From Fusobacterium sp. (GTDB taxonomy: Bacteria; Fusobacteriota; Fusobacteriia; Fusobacteriales; Fusobacteriaceae), in contig JAHHTB010000041.1 in the NCBI GenBank assembly GCA_020024855.1, forward strand, positions 1 to 13,547: a stretch of DNA of 13,547 bases, given 5' to 3'. The notes beneath the pieces are model-generated. The model was not told where the DNA came from, searched no databases, and was given only the letters and a program-made list of their open reading frames with translations. Each line of letters begins with the position of its first letter. The first letter of the stretch is position 1. The position numbers and the translations under genes were made by a program. Positions 1-8,030 of the stretch are shown here, piece by piece.

Positions 1-48
1 ATATTTATATAGAAATATACATTTTATAAAAAAATAGGAGGAAATTTT

Positions 49-1128
49 ATGATATATATATTAATAATTGTTGTATTAGCAGTTATTATTTTTATAGGAA
101 AAGGGATTCCTGTTTTTCTTTATCATCAGGTAAACTCTTTTTCTAATATTACACCAGAACTTTTTGAGGAACATTTAAAAATTCTTAAATCAAAAAAAAT
201 GAATACAATTACAGTATCAGAATATGGAAGAAAAGAAACACCAAAAAATAGTGTGCTTATAACTTTTGATGATGGATACTATGATAACTATAAAATAGTT
301 TTTCCTCTTTTAAAAAAATATAATATGAAGGCAACAATATTTTTGAATACTTTATATATTGGTGAAAGAAGATGGGGAGAAACAAAAATTGAAAAAAATG
401 GAATAGCTAATTATAATGCAATAAAAAAATATAATGCTTTGAATGATGGAGTGACAGAGCAATATATGACATGGGCAGAAATAAAAGAGATGTATGAAAG
501 TGGGCTTGTGGATTTTCAGGCACATTCTCACAAACATATGGCTATCTTTAAAAAATTAGAATTCCAAGGTGTTTTTGAAAAAGATAGTATGGATTGTACA
601 GATGTTTTTCTTTATGGGGATATTGAGGAAGGATTTCCAAAATTTCCAAAACGTGGAGAATATTCTGGAAAAGGTATAATAATTAATAGAGAATTTTTTA
701 AAAAATTTCAGGAATATTATTTTAAAAATTTAAAAGGAAAATCAGAAAAAGAAATTTTATCATTAGGACAAGAATATATTGATAAACATATAGAGCCTTA
801 TGTAATGATAGAAACAGAAGAAGATGCAGAACTTCGTATTAAAGATGAGTTTATTTTAAATAAAACAATAATAGAAGGAAAACTTAATAATAAGGTGGAA
901 TATTTCTGTTGGCCATGGGGACATAGAGATAAAAAAGTGGTAGAGTTATTAAAAACTTTAGGGGTAAAAGGATTTATCACAACTAAAAAAGGAACAAACT
1001 CATATTCACCAAATTGGAATATGATAAGAAGAATAGAGCTTAGAAAATTTACACCTGAAAAATTTAAGATTAATCTTATGGTAGGAAGAAATTTATTAAT
1101 TGGAAAAATTTATGGTTGGTTATCATAA
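49..1128 (+). CDS. Membrane-anchored polysaccharide deacetylase (NodB/CE4 family)
   Basis: This 359-residue protein probably removes N-acetyl groups from an envelope polysaccharide or LPS sugar. Residues 2-17 form one hydrophobic helix, so the catalytic domain is likely anchored in the inner membrane. Visible NodB motifs are FDDGY (73-77, with the catalytic and metal-binding Asp pair 74-75), HSHKH (159-163, metal-binding histidines) and WPWGH (288-292), which corresponds to the usual F/W-x-P-x-G motif. A stretch of roughly 80 residues (about 170-250) separates HSHKH from the core and is longer than in minimal NodB domains, so it may be a substrate-specific insertion. AGGAGG at 36-41 supports the ATG at 49. 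The next gene starts about 20 nt downstream, and the LPS glycosyltransferases that follow suggest an LPS or surface-glycan substrate. The family call is firm, but the substrate is inferred. Confidence 0.85.
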   Translation: MIYILIIVVLAVIIFIGKGIPVFLYHQVNSFSNITPELFEEHLKILKSKKMNTITVSEYGRKETPKNSVLITFDDGYYDNYKIVFPLLKKYNMKATIFLNTLYIGERRWGETKIEKNGIANYNAIKKYNALNDGVTEQYMTWAEIKEMYESGLVDFQAHSHKHMAIFKKLEFQGVFEKDSMDCTDVFLYGDIEEGFPKFPKRGEYSGKGIIINREFFKKFQEYYFKNLKGKSEKEILSLGQEYIDKHIEPYVMIETEEDAELRIKDEFILNKTIIEGKLNNKVEYFCWPWGHRDKKVVELLKTLGVKGFITTKKGTNSYSPNWNMIRRIELRKFTPEKFKINLMVGRNLLIGKIYGWLS

Positions 1129-1149
1129 AAATTAAAAGGGGACATGATT

Positions 1150-1932
1150 ATGGGATTATCAGTTGCAATGATAACATTGAATGAAGAAAAAATACTTTCA
1201 AAAACTCTTAAATCTGTTGCTGAATTTGCTGATGAGATAATTATAGTGGATAGTGGTTCAACTGATAGAACAAAAGAGATAGCAGAGGAATTTGGAGCAA
1301 AATTTATTCATCAAAAATGGCTAGGATATGGAATGCAAAGAAATAATGCAATAGATAGTGCTACTAATGAATGGATTTTAAATATAGATGCAGATGAAGA
1401 AATTTCTCCGAAATTAAAAGAAAAAATAATAAAAATAAAAAATGGTGAAGAAGAAGGGGAAGTATTTTCAATAAATTTTACTTCAGTATGTTTTGGAAAA
1501 AAATTAAAACATGGTGGTTGGAGTAATTCATATCATATAAGATTATTTAAAAAAAATGCTGGAAGATTTAATGATAATATGGTTCATGAAGAATTTAAAA
1601 CTGATAAAAAAGTATATTTTTTAAAAGAGGATATACTTCACCATAGTTATCTTACTCTTCAAGATTATTTTATAAAATTTAATAGATATACAACAGAGGG
1701 AGCTATTGATTATTATAAAAAAGGGAAAAAGGCTTCTATTTTTCAAATTGTCTTTAATCCTATTTATAAATTTATAAAAATGTATATAATAAGACTTGGT
1801 TTTTTAGATGGGATAGAGGGATTGATGATAGCATGTGCAAGTGCTATGTATTCAATGGTAAAATATTTTAAACTTAGAGAAATATATAAAAATGGAGTAT
1901 ATTATGAGGATAATAATATCAAGAACAGATAA
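1150..1932 (+). CDS. Family 2 glycosyltransferase, WaaE/KdtX-like LPS core type
   Basis: A GT-A fold glycosyltransferase of about 260 residues. The N-terminus reads SVAMITLNEE, followed by DSGSTD (residues 34-39) and the metal/nucleotide-sugar motif DADEE (80-84). This combination is typical of the WaaE/KdtX beta-1,4-glucosyltransferase group, which adds a hexose to the LPS inner core on the cytoplasmic face of the inner membrane. The C-terminal part (about 200-235) is hydrophobic and basic and may bind the membrane peripherally. Two ATGs are possible. The one at 1144 lies only 2 nt after GGGG (1138-1141), while the one at 1150 has an 8-nt spacing, so 1150 is preferred; the difference is two residues. 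The 3' end overlaps the next gene by 29 nt, which suggests translational coupling. The exact donor sugar cannot be read from the sequence. Confidence 0.85.
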   Translation: MGLSVAMITLNEEKILSKTLKSVAEFADEIIIVDSGSTDRTKEIAEEFGAKFIHQKWLGYGMQRNNAIDSATNEWILNIDADEEISPKLKEKIIKIKNGEEEGEVFSINFTSVCFGKKLKHGGWSNSYHIRLFKKNAGRFNDNMVHEEFKTDKKVYFLKEDILHHSYLTLQDYFIKFNRYTTEGAIDYYKKGKKASIFQIVFNPIYKFIKMYIIRLGFLDGIEGLMIACASAMYSMVKYFKLREIYKNGVYYEDNNIKNR

Positions 1933-2926
1933 AATAGGGGATTTAATACTTTCTATTCCTAGTTTTTTTATGGCAAAAAAGATGTATCCAGATGCAGAGA
2001 TAATTCTTTTAGTAAGAAAATATAATTATGAGATAGTTAAAAATCTTCCTTTTGTGGATAGAGTGTATAAGATAGATGATTTTAGACAAGAAGAACTTCT
2101 TGAAAAAATAAAATATTTTAATGCTGATGTGTTTGTGGCATTATACAATGATAGTTATATAGCAAAACTAGCAAAGGCTAGTGGGGCAAAAAGAAGAATA
2201 GGACCAATATCAAAAATTTCATCATTTTTTGCTTTTAATCGTGGAGTATATCAAAAAAGGTCTAAGTCAATAAAGAATGAGGCTGATTATAACCTTGATC
2301 TTATAAAAAAAATTGATCCTAAAAGATTTGATGAAGTTTTTGAAATAGAAAGTAAAATTTATTTAGAAGAACAACAAAGAGATGTGGCAGAGAGATTTTT
2401 TAGAGAAAATAATATAGGTGAAAAGACTCTTGTAGTTAATCCTTTTATGGGAGGATCTGCTAAAAATATAACAGATGATCAATATATTTCTTTATTACAA
2501 AAAATTTATGATAGAGTGGAAGGAATAAATATTATTATTACATGCCATATTTCAGAAGAAGAAAGAGGACAAAATATTATTAATAATATAGAAAGAGAAA
2601 GAGTTTATCTTTTTGCAAATGGAGGTTCTCTTTTAAATCTTGCTGCTATAATAGAAAAAGGAAAAGTTTATTTTGGTGGATCAACAGGTCCAACTCATAT
2701 AGCAGGGTCTTTACAAAAAAATATTGTGGCAATATACCCTAATAAAAAAACTCAAAGTCCCACAAGATGGGGAGTATATAATAATTCAAATGTAGAATAT
2801 ATTATTCCTGATAGAGAAAATAGAAAAGTGAAAGAAAATTATTCACATAAATATTTTGATTCATATGATGAAACTATTGAGGAAGAAATTCTAAATAAAT
2901 TAGAAGAAAAATTTTTGAAAAAATAA
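1904..2926 (+). CDS. Family 9 glycosyltransferase (heptosyltransferase-like), paralogue 1
   Basis: A GT-B fold protein of 340 residues related to ADP-heptose:LPS heptosyltransferases. The N-terminus MRIIISRTDKIGDLILSIP carries the family-typical K-x-GD-x-(I/L)-(L/V)-x-(S/T)-P segment. The C-terminal donor-binding motif is GGSTGPTHIAG (258-268). An in-frame ATG exists at 1892, but the start at 1904 is chosen because GGAG at 1894-1897 sits 6 nt before it and because homologues of this family begin directly with M-R-I/V-L/I-I. The gene overlaps the preceding glycosyltransferase by 29 nt. It lacks the C-terminal Cys/His cluster found in the two other GT9 proteins here, and its donor loop has GGST where they have TND. 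It therefore probably has a different acceptor or donor. Transfer of a heptose to the LPS core is inferred from family and context. Confidence 0.82.
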   Translation: MRIIISRTDKIGDLILSIPSFFMAKKMYPDAEIILLVRKYNYEIVKNLPFVDRVYKIDDFRQEELLEKIKYFNADVFVALYNDSYIAKLAKASGAKRRIGPISKISSFFAFNRGVYQKRSKSIKNEADYNLDLIKKIDPKRFDEVFEIESKIYLEEQQRDVAERFFRENNIGEKTLVVNPFMGGSAKNITDDQYISLLQKIYDRVEGINIIITCHISEEERGQNIINNIERERVYLFANGGSLLNLAAIIEKGKVYFGGSTGPTHIAGSLQKNIVAIYPNKKTQSPTRWGVYNNSNVEYIIPDRENRKVKENYSHKYFDSYDETIEEEILNKLEEKFLKK

Positions 2927-2937
2927 GAGGTGAAAAA

Positions 2938-3957
2938 GTGAGAATTTTAATAATACACACTGCTTTCATAGGAGATATAGTTCTTTCTACACCTCTTGTG
3001 AAAAAAATAAAAGAATCATATCCAGATTCATATCTTGCTTATGTAACAACACCAGCTGGAGCTTCTATTTTAAAAAATAATCCTTATATAAATGAGATAA
3101 TAGAATATGATAAAAGAGGATCTCACAAGGGACTAAGAGGAATTTATGAATTAGGAAAAAGATTGAGATATGAAAATTTTAATATGGTTATAACACCACA
3201 TAGATATTTAAGAAGTTCATTTCTTTCATGGCTTTCAAGATCTCCTGTAAGAAAAGGTTATGATGTTGCAACAGGAAGTTTTTTCTTTACAGAAAAAATT
3301 CATTATGACAAAACAAAACATGAAGTAGAAAAACTTCTTTCTTTTGTTGATTGTCCAGAAACAAATAATAAAAGATATGAGATAGAACTTTTTCCAGATG
3401 AAAAATCTAAAGAAAAGATTGCTAATATATGGAAATCAAATAATCTTGAAAATAAAAAAGTTGTTGCAGTTGCTCCAGGAAGTAAATGGTTTACAAAACA
3501 ATGGCCAGTAGAATATTTTAATGAAGTTCTTGAAGAAATTTCAAAAGATAAAGAGATAGGAATTGTTGTTGTTGGCGGAAAAGAGGAAATGCTAATTCCA
3601 CTATCTAATAAAAATTTTATAGATCTAAGAGGAGCAACTACTCTTCTTGATCTTGCAGAAGTTTTAAGAAAATCAGATATTGTAATAACAAATGATTCTT
3701 CTCCAATTCATATAGCTTCATCTTCACAAAATACAAAGATAATAGCTTTATTTGGACCAACTGTTAAAGAGTTTGGATTTTTCCCTTGGAGTAAAAATAG
3801 TGAAGTTTTAGAAATTAAAAATCTTTCATGTAGACCTTGTGGTATTCATGGAGGTAAAAAATGCCCTGAGGGACATTTTAAATGTATGAAAGAGATTACA
3901 CCTAAAAAAGTAATAGAAATTGTAAAAAAATATTTAGGAAAAGAGATAGATGGATAA
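2938..3957 (+). CDS. waaF: ADP-heptose:LPS heptosyltransferase (GT9, WaaF-like), paralogue 2
   Basis: This 339-residue protein closely matches the heptosyltransferase II pattern. The N-terminus contains FIGDIVLSTP (10-19), followed by the inter-domain motif APGSKWFTKQWP (179-190) and the ADP-heptose-binding motif TNDSSPIHIA (251-260). An ALFGPT segment (270-275) follows. It would add L-glycero-D-manno-heptose to the growing LPS inner core in the cytoplasm. Near the C-terminus is a spaced Cys/His cluster: C298, C301, H304, C309, H313 and C316. The start is GTG at 2938, with GAGG at 2927-2930 placed 7 nt upstream. The gene begins 11 nt after the previous stop and overlaps the next gene by 8 nt. 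The WaaF label is a best match; the sequence cannot separate heptosyltransferase I, II or III with certainty. Confidence 0.82.
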   Translation: MRILIIHTAFIGDIVLSTPLVKKIKESYPDSYLAYVTTPAGASILKNNPYINEIIEYDKRGSHKGLRGIYELGKRLRYENFNMVITPHRYLRSSFLSWLSRSPVRKGYDVATGSFFFTEKIHYDKTKHEVEKLLSFVDCPETNNKRYEIELFPDEKSKEKIANIWKSNNLENKKVVAVAPGSKWFTKQWPVEYFNEVLEEISKDKEIGIVVVGGKEEMLIPLSNKNFIDLRGATTLLDLAEVLRKSDIVITNDSSPIHIASSSQNTKIIALFGPTVKEFGFFPWSKNSEVLEIKNLSCRPCGIHGGKKCPEGHFKCMKEITPKKVIEIVKKYLGKEIDG

Positions 3958-4642
3958 AAGAAGAAAAGGTAAAGACTATATCTATTATAATCAAAAAGAC
4001 ACAGTAGATTTTTATACAAGGGTAAAAGCTAAAGATTATACAGTTTTAAAAACTTTAAAAGATGATAAAAGAAGTTTGGTAGAACTTATTAGAATAAATG
4101 GAAAAAGATATGTTTTAAAAATTCCAAGAGAAAAAAATAACAGAAAGTGGCAAAGATTTATCTCGTTATTTAGAGGTGGGGAGAGTATGAGAGAATGTGA
4201 GCAATTAGAAAAACTTATGCTCAATGGTTTCAGTGCTCCAAGACCATTTCTTGCTCTTGAAAAAAGAGTGTTTGGCATGACTTTTGATTCTCTTTCTATC
4301 AGTGAATATATAGAGAGTAGACCTAGCACAGAAAAAGATCTTGATATAATTTGTAATTCTTTGAAAGAAATTCATATAAAAGGATTTCTTCATGGAGATT
4401 CTCAAATAGAAAATTTTCTTATATCTGATAATAGGGTTTACCTTATTGATTGTAAACTTTTAAGAAATATATATGGGAAATTTGGTGAAATGTATGAGTA
4501 TATATATTTGAAAGAAAGTTGCTCAATAAATTTAGAAGAATACATTGATATAAAAAGTTTTTATTTTAAAGTTGCCAAACTTTTAAACACTTATCTTCAT
4601 TGGTGGGGAAATTTTAGAAAAAAAATAAGAAATAAAGGTTAG
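3950..4642 (+). CDS. LPS core heptose kinase, RfaY/WaaY-like
   Basis: A 230-residue protein with a compact protein-kinase-like fold. Key residues are the catalytic loop HGDSQIEN (148-155, with catalytic D150 and N155), the metal-binding LIDC segment (D167, equivalent to the DFG aspartate), and a likely ATP-contacting lysine in YVLKIPRE (K57) with a possible partner glutamate near 82-85. This pattern fits the RfaY/WaaY group, which phosphorylates heptose in the LPS inner core using ATP. Core phosphorylation adds negative charge that binds divalent cations and tightens the outer membrane. The start at 3950 overlaps the heptosyltransferase stop by 8 nt, and AGGAAAAGAG just upstream serves as ribosome binding site. 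It lies between two heptosyltransferase genes, which supports an LPS role. A general small-molecule or protein kinase is possible but less likely. Confidence 0.78.
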   Translation: MDKRRKGKDYIYYNQKDTVDFYTRVKAKDYTVLKTLKDDKRSLVELIRINGKRYVLKIPREKNNRKWQRFISLFRGGESMRECEQLEKLMLNGFSAPRPFLALEKRVFGMTFDSLSISEYIESRPSTEKDLDIICNSLKEIHIKGFLHGDSQIENFLISDNRVYLIDCKLLRNIYGKFGEMYEYIYLKESCSINLEEYIDIKSFYFKVAKLLNTYLHWWGNFRKKIRNKG

Positions 4643-4646
4643 TGAT

Positions 4647-5666
4647 GTGATTGTGAGAGTATTAATAATAAGGCTCAGTTCAATAGGTGATGTGATTCTT
4701 ACCACCCCAATATTAAAACAATTAAAAGAAAAATATCCTGATGCAATAGTGGATTTTCTTGTTATGAAAAATTTTAAGGATTCAATAGAAGGGTTGCCTT
4801 ATATAGATAACCTTATACTTTTTGATAAAAAAGAAAATGATGGTTATCAAAACATGGTAGCTTTTGGGAAGAAACTTTCTGAGAATAAATATGATTATGT
4901 TTTTGATTTACATAGTAAAATAAGATCAAAAATAATATCTAAACAGATAGCTTCTAAAGATACAAAAGTTTTTGTATATCCAAAAAGAAAATGGTGGAAA
5001 TCTTTATTTGTAAAATTAAAATTAATAAAATATCATGTTGATGATACTATTGTAAAAAACTATTTTAAATCTTTTAAGAAAATTGGGTTAAAATATAGAG
5101 GGGAAGAGTTATTATTTACTTTTTCTCAAAAAGATTTAGAAAAAGTAAAAGAATATGAAGGACTTTTTGTAATGGCTCCAGGAGCTTCAAAAGAAACTAA
5201 AAAGTGGACAAAAAAAGGTTTTGGAAATCTTGCAAAAAAACTTTATGAAAAATATAAAGTTAAAACGGTTCTTATAGGTGGAAGAGAAGATATAGAAAGA
5301 TGTAATCATATAAATAAAATAAGTGGAGATGTATGTATAAATCTTGCTGGAAAACTTACTTTAAAAGAGAGTGGTGCTCTTCTTTCAAAAGCAAAATTAA
5401 TGGTAACAAATGATTCAGGACCATTTCATATAGGAAGAGGAGTAGGTTGTCGTACTTATGTAATATTTGGACCAACAGACCCAGGAATGTTTGAGTATGA
5501 TGAAAAAAGTACTCTGATTTATAAAAATGAAAAATGTTCTCCATGTAGTCTTCATGGAAATAGAGAGTGTCCAAAGGGACATTTAAATTGTATGAATAGA
5601 TTAAGTGAAGATATAATTTTAAATAAAATAGAAAATGATTATGAAAAAATTAATAAGTTAAATTAA
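4647..5666 (+). CDS. ADP-heptose:LPS heptosyltransferase-like protein (GT9), paralogue 3
   Basis: A 339-residue GT9 protein. The N-terminus has SSIGDVILTTP (11-21), followed by APGASKETKKW (177-187), TNDSGPFHIG (254-263) and VIFGPTDPG (272-280). These match the acceptor-side and ADP-heptose-binding motifs of LPS heptosyltransferases. The C-terminus carries C297, C300, H303, C308, H312 and C315 with exactly the same spacing as paralogue 2, so the two probably share a recent ancestor. GTG at 4647 is chosen because AAAGG (4634-4638) lies 8 nt before it; a second GTG at 4653 would be 14 nt away. It starts 4 nt after the kinase gene. Its stop codon overlaps the recA ribosome binding site, so transcription probably continues into recA. 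Which heptose it adds is not visible. Confidence 0.82.
   Translation: MIVRVLIIRLSSIGDVILTTPILKQLKEKYPDAIVDFLVMKNFKDSIEGLPYIDNLILFDKKENDGYQNMVAFGKKLSENKYDYVFDLHSKIRSKIISKQIASKDTKVFVYPKRKWWKSLFVKLKLIKYHVDDTIVKNYFKSFKKIGLKYRGEELLFTFSQKDLEKVKEYEGLFVMAPGASKETKKWTKKGFGNLAKKLYEKYKVKTVLIGGREDIERCNHINKISGDVCINLAGKLTLKESGALLSKAKLMVTNDSGPFHIGRGVGCRTYVIFGPTDPGMFEYDEKSTLIYKNEKCSPCSLHGNRECPKGHLNCMNRLSEDIILNKIENDYEKINKLN
5588..5617 (+). promoter_or_regulatory. Possible internal promoter for recA inside the upstream glycosyltransferase
   Basis: TTGTAT (5588-5593) and a perfect TATAAT (5612-5617) are separated by 18 nt, about 65 nt before the recA start. The gap between the genes is too short for a promoter, so an internal one is plausible. 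TATAAT is common by chance in DNA this AT-rich, so support is weak. I see no LexA-type operator next to it. Confidence 0.3.
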
Positions 5667-5682
5667 GGAGGTTCTGGTTGTA

Positions 5683-6765
5683 ATGGCAGTAAAAAAGAAT
5701 GAAGCAGTTGATAAAAATAAAGCACTTGAGAATGCTATAAAACAAATTACAAAAGATTTTGGAGAAGGATCTATAATGAAACTTGGAGAAAATGCTTCAA
5801 TGAATATAGATGTTATCCCTACTGGAAGTATAAATCTTGATGCAGCTCTTGGTTTAGGTGGAGTTCCTAGAGGAAGAATTGTAGAAATATATGGAGCTGA
5901 AAGTTCAGGAAAAACAACTATAGCTCTTCATATTATAGCTGAAGCTCAAAAAATGGGTGGAGTAGTAGCATTTATAGATGCTGAACATGCTCTTGATCCT
6001 GTATATGCTAAAGCTCTTGGAGTAGATATAGATGAGATGTTAATATCTCAACCAGATTTTGGAGAGCAAGCATTAGAAATAGCTGATATGCTTGTACGTT
6101 CTGGTGCAGTTGATGTAATCGTTGTAGACTCTGTTGCAGCTCTTGTTCCAAAAGCTGAAATAGATGGAGAAATGAGTGATCAACAAATGGGACTTCAAGC
6201 AAGACTTATGTCAAAAGCTTTAAGAAAACTAACAGGAACTCTTAATAAATCAAAAACAACTCTTATATTTATCAACCAAATAAGAGATAAGATTGGTGGA
6301 TTTGGATTTGGTCCTCAAACAACAACAACAGGAGGAAAAGCACTTAAATTCTATGCATCGGTAAGATTAGAAATAAAAAGAGTTGGTTCAGTAAAACAAG
6401 GTGACGATATAATAGGAAATGAAGTTCTAGTAAAAGTAACAAAAAATAAAATAGCTCCACCATTTAAAGAAGCAACATTCCAAATAATGTATGGAAAAGG
6501 AATTTCAAGAGTAGGTGAAGTTCTTGATGCTGCTATTGAAGCAAATATTGTTTCTAAATCTGGTGCATGGTTTAGCTATGGAGATATAAGACTTGGACAA
6601 GGTAAAGAAAATGTAAAAGCAAGACTTGAGGAAGAAACAGAATTATTCAATTCAATCTATGATGAATTAAAAGCAAAAAATGCAATAGGCACTGTTCATA
6701 CATCAGAAATAGAAGAAGATGAGGAAATAGAAGAAAATGAAGATTTTGAAAGTTCAGAAGAATAA
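5683..6765 (+). CDS. recA: Recombinase A
   Basis: A 360-residue RecA, full length. It forms ATP-dependent filaments on single-stranded DNA, carries out homologous strand exchange and stimulates LexA-type self-cleavage where such repressors exist. Visible features are an N-terminal oligomerisation segment, the Walker A motif GAESSGKT (71-78), a Walker B strand ending in VIVVDS before AALVPKAE, the FINQIRDK segment, the DNA-binding loop 2 around FGPQTTTTGG, and a strongly acidic C-terminal tail (about 341-360) that normally modulates DNA binding. The Walker A second residue is Ala where most bacterial RecA proteins have Pro. AAGGAGGT (5665-5672) overlaps the upstream stop codon and is 10 nt from the ATG. 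recX overlaps its 3' end. Identity is certain; its placement directly behind LPS genes suggests shared transcription. Confidence 0.98.
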   Translation: MAVKKNEAVDKNKALENAIKQITKDFGEGSIMKLGENASMNIDVIPTGSINLDAALGLGGVPRGRIVEIYGAESSGKTTIALHIIAEAQKMGGVVAFIDAEHALDPVYAKALGVDIDEMLISQPDFGEQALEIADMLVRSGAVDVIVVDSVAALVPKAEIDGEMSDQQMGLQARLMSKALRKLTGTLNKSKTTLIFINQIRDKIGGFGFGPQTTTTGGKALKFYASVRLEIKRVGSVKQGDDIIGNEVLVKVTKNKIAPPFKEATFQIMYGKGISRVGEVLDAAIEANIVSKSGAWFSYGDIRLGQGKENVKARLEEETELFNSIYDELKAKNAIGTVHTSEIEEDEEIEENEDFESSEE

Positions 6766-7285
6766 AATTCTTTTTGGAAATGGAGCAGAATTTTCACTAC
6801 CAAAGGTAATGATAAAAGAATATAAATTAAGTGAGGGCATGGAGATTAGTGATGAAAGTTATATGCTTTTAGCCGAATCTTCGGCTCTTTCTTTTTCATA
6901 TTGGCTTTTATCAAAAAGAGATTACAGTACCAAAGAACTTGAAACAAAACTTTTGACAAAATACAAAGAAAAAACTATAATATCTAAAATGATTGCTAAA
7001 TTAAATGACATGTGTTATTTAAATGATTATGACTTTGCTAAATCTTTTATAGAATCTCATAAATCTTGGGGAAATAAAAAAATAGAATATCATCTAATAT
7101 TGAAAGGAATAAAAAGTTCTACAATAAGAGAACTTTTAAATGATAATATAGAAAATGAAATTTTAGAAATCCAAAAATTGTGGGAAAGAATGAAAGATAA
7201 AGAGTATCGTAAAAAAGTTGAAAGTTTGATGAGAAAAGGTTTTGAGTATGGCACAATAAAAAAAGCTATTGAAAACCTTAAATAG
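6737..7285 (+). CDS. recX: Regulatory protein RecX
   Basis: A 182-residue RecX. In known systems RecX binds RecA filaments and inhibits filament growth or ATPase, limiting recombination. The protein is rich in Lys, Glu and aromatic residues. It contains the typical first helical repeat SYWLLSKRDYSTKELETKL (about 54-72), the LNDYDFAKSFIE segment (about 95-106), and WGNKKIEYHLILKGI (about 111-125), which are characteristic three-helix RecX repeats. The ATG at 6737 lies 29 nt inside the recA coding region in another frame, so translation is probably coupled to recA; only a weak GAGG (6721-6724) precedes it. The stop codon overlaps the plsC ribosome binding site. The identification rests on both sequence pattern and the classic recA-recX order. 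Confidence 0.9.
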   Translation: MKILKVQKNKILFGNGAEFSLPKVMIKEYKLSEGMEISDESYMLLAESSALSFSYWLLSKRDYSTKELETKLLTKYKEKTIISKMIAKLNDMCYLNDYDFAKSFIESHKSWGNKKIEYHLILKGIKSSTIRELLNDNIENEILEIQKLWERMKDKEYRKKVESLMRKGFEYGTIKKAIENLK

Positions 7286-7293
7286 GAGGGTTC

Positions 7294-8022
7294 ATGTTTG
7301 GAGTAATACTTGCTACTGTTTCAGTTATTTGCCTTTTTATATATAAGGAAATAACTTTTATACCAACGTATTTTTATAAAGATGAAAGAAAAAAAATTCT
7401 AGTTGCTAGAAAAAATTTACGGGATATAAGTAGTTCTTTTTTAAAAATATTAGGAATAAATGTAGAGGTTATTTATAAAGATAAAGAAAAATTTGAAAAA
7501 ATAGATAAAAAAAAAGGAATTGTTTTGGTTGCAAATCATCAAAGTAATTTTGATATTCCTGTTATTCTTGCAGGAATAAATTTTGATTTAGGATTTGTTG
7601 CTAAAAAAGAGATGGAGAAATGGCCATTTTTTTACAGATGGATGAAGAGGGGGAAATATATATTCTTAGATAGAAGTAACCCAAGAGAGGGAATAAAAAA
7701 TATTAGAAGAGCAGTAGAGATAGTTAAGGAAGGTTATCCAACAGTTATTTTTCCAGAGGGAGAAAGAAGCCTAACTGGAAAAATAGGAAATTTTAAAAAA
7801 GGAAGTTTTAAACTTGCAACAGATACAAATGGGATAATTATTCCTATAACTATATGTGGTGCTATAAATATTCAGAAAAGAGGTAGTGTAGCAGTAAAGA
7901 GAAATCAAAAGGTAAAATTAATAATAGAAAAACCTATTGATATTTCAATCCTTTCAGAAGAAGAAAAAAAGAATTTAAATGTAGATATAAAAAATATTAT
8001 TGTGAAAAATTTTGAAGAATAA
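7294..8022 (+). CDS. plsC: 1-acyl-sn-glycerol-3-phosphate acyltransferase (PlsC family)
   Basis: A 242-residue membrane-associated acyltransferase that probably converts lysophosphatidic acid to phosphatidic acid, the precursor of membrane phospholipids. Residues 1-22 form a hydrophobic N-terminal helix. The catalytic NHQSNFD motif (81-87, H82 and D87) is the H-x4-D signature. It is followed by the glycerol-phosphate-binding FLDRS (124-128) and FPEGERS (153-159), then a late hydrophobic IIPITICG segment. All four usual PlsC blocks are therefore present. The ribosome binding site AGGAGGG (7284-7290) overlaps the recX stop, which ties the gene to the recA-recX transcript. An LPS-acylating role is conceivable from the context, but the motif set is that of a generic PlsC. 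It is the last gene before the hairpin at 8031. Confidence 0.9.
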   Translation: MFGVILATVSVICLFIYKEITFIPTYFYKDERKKILVARKNLRDISSSFLKILGINVEVIYKDKEKFEKIDKKKGIVLVANHQSNFDIPVILAGINFDLGFVAKKEMEKWPFFYRWMKRGKYIFLDRSNPREGIKNIRRAVEIVKEGYPTVIFPEGERSLTGKIGNFKKGSFKLATDTNGIIIPITICGAINIQKRGSVAVKRNQKVKLIIEKPIDISILSEEEKKNLNVDIKNIIVKNFEE

Positions 8023-8030
8023 CAATGAGG

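Noticed and set aside
1892..1903. Upstream ATG for the first heptosyltransferase-like gene
   Set aside because: The ribosome binding site GGAG (1894-1897) lies inside this extension and fits the ATG at 1904, which also gives the usual family N-terminus.
4036..4405. Minus-strand open frames opposite the kinase gene
   Set aside because: They lie opposite a well-supported coding region, have no ribosome binding site and resemble nothing known.
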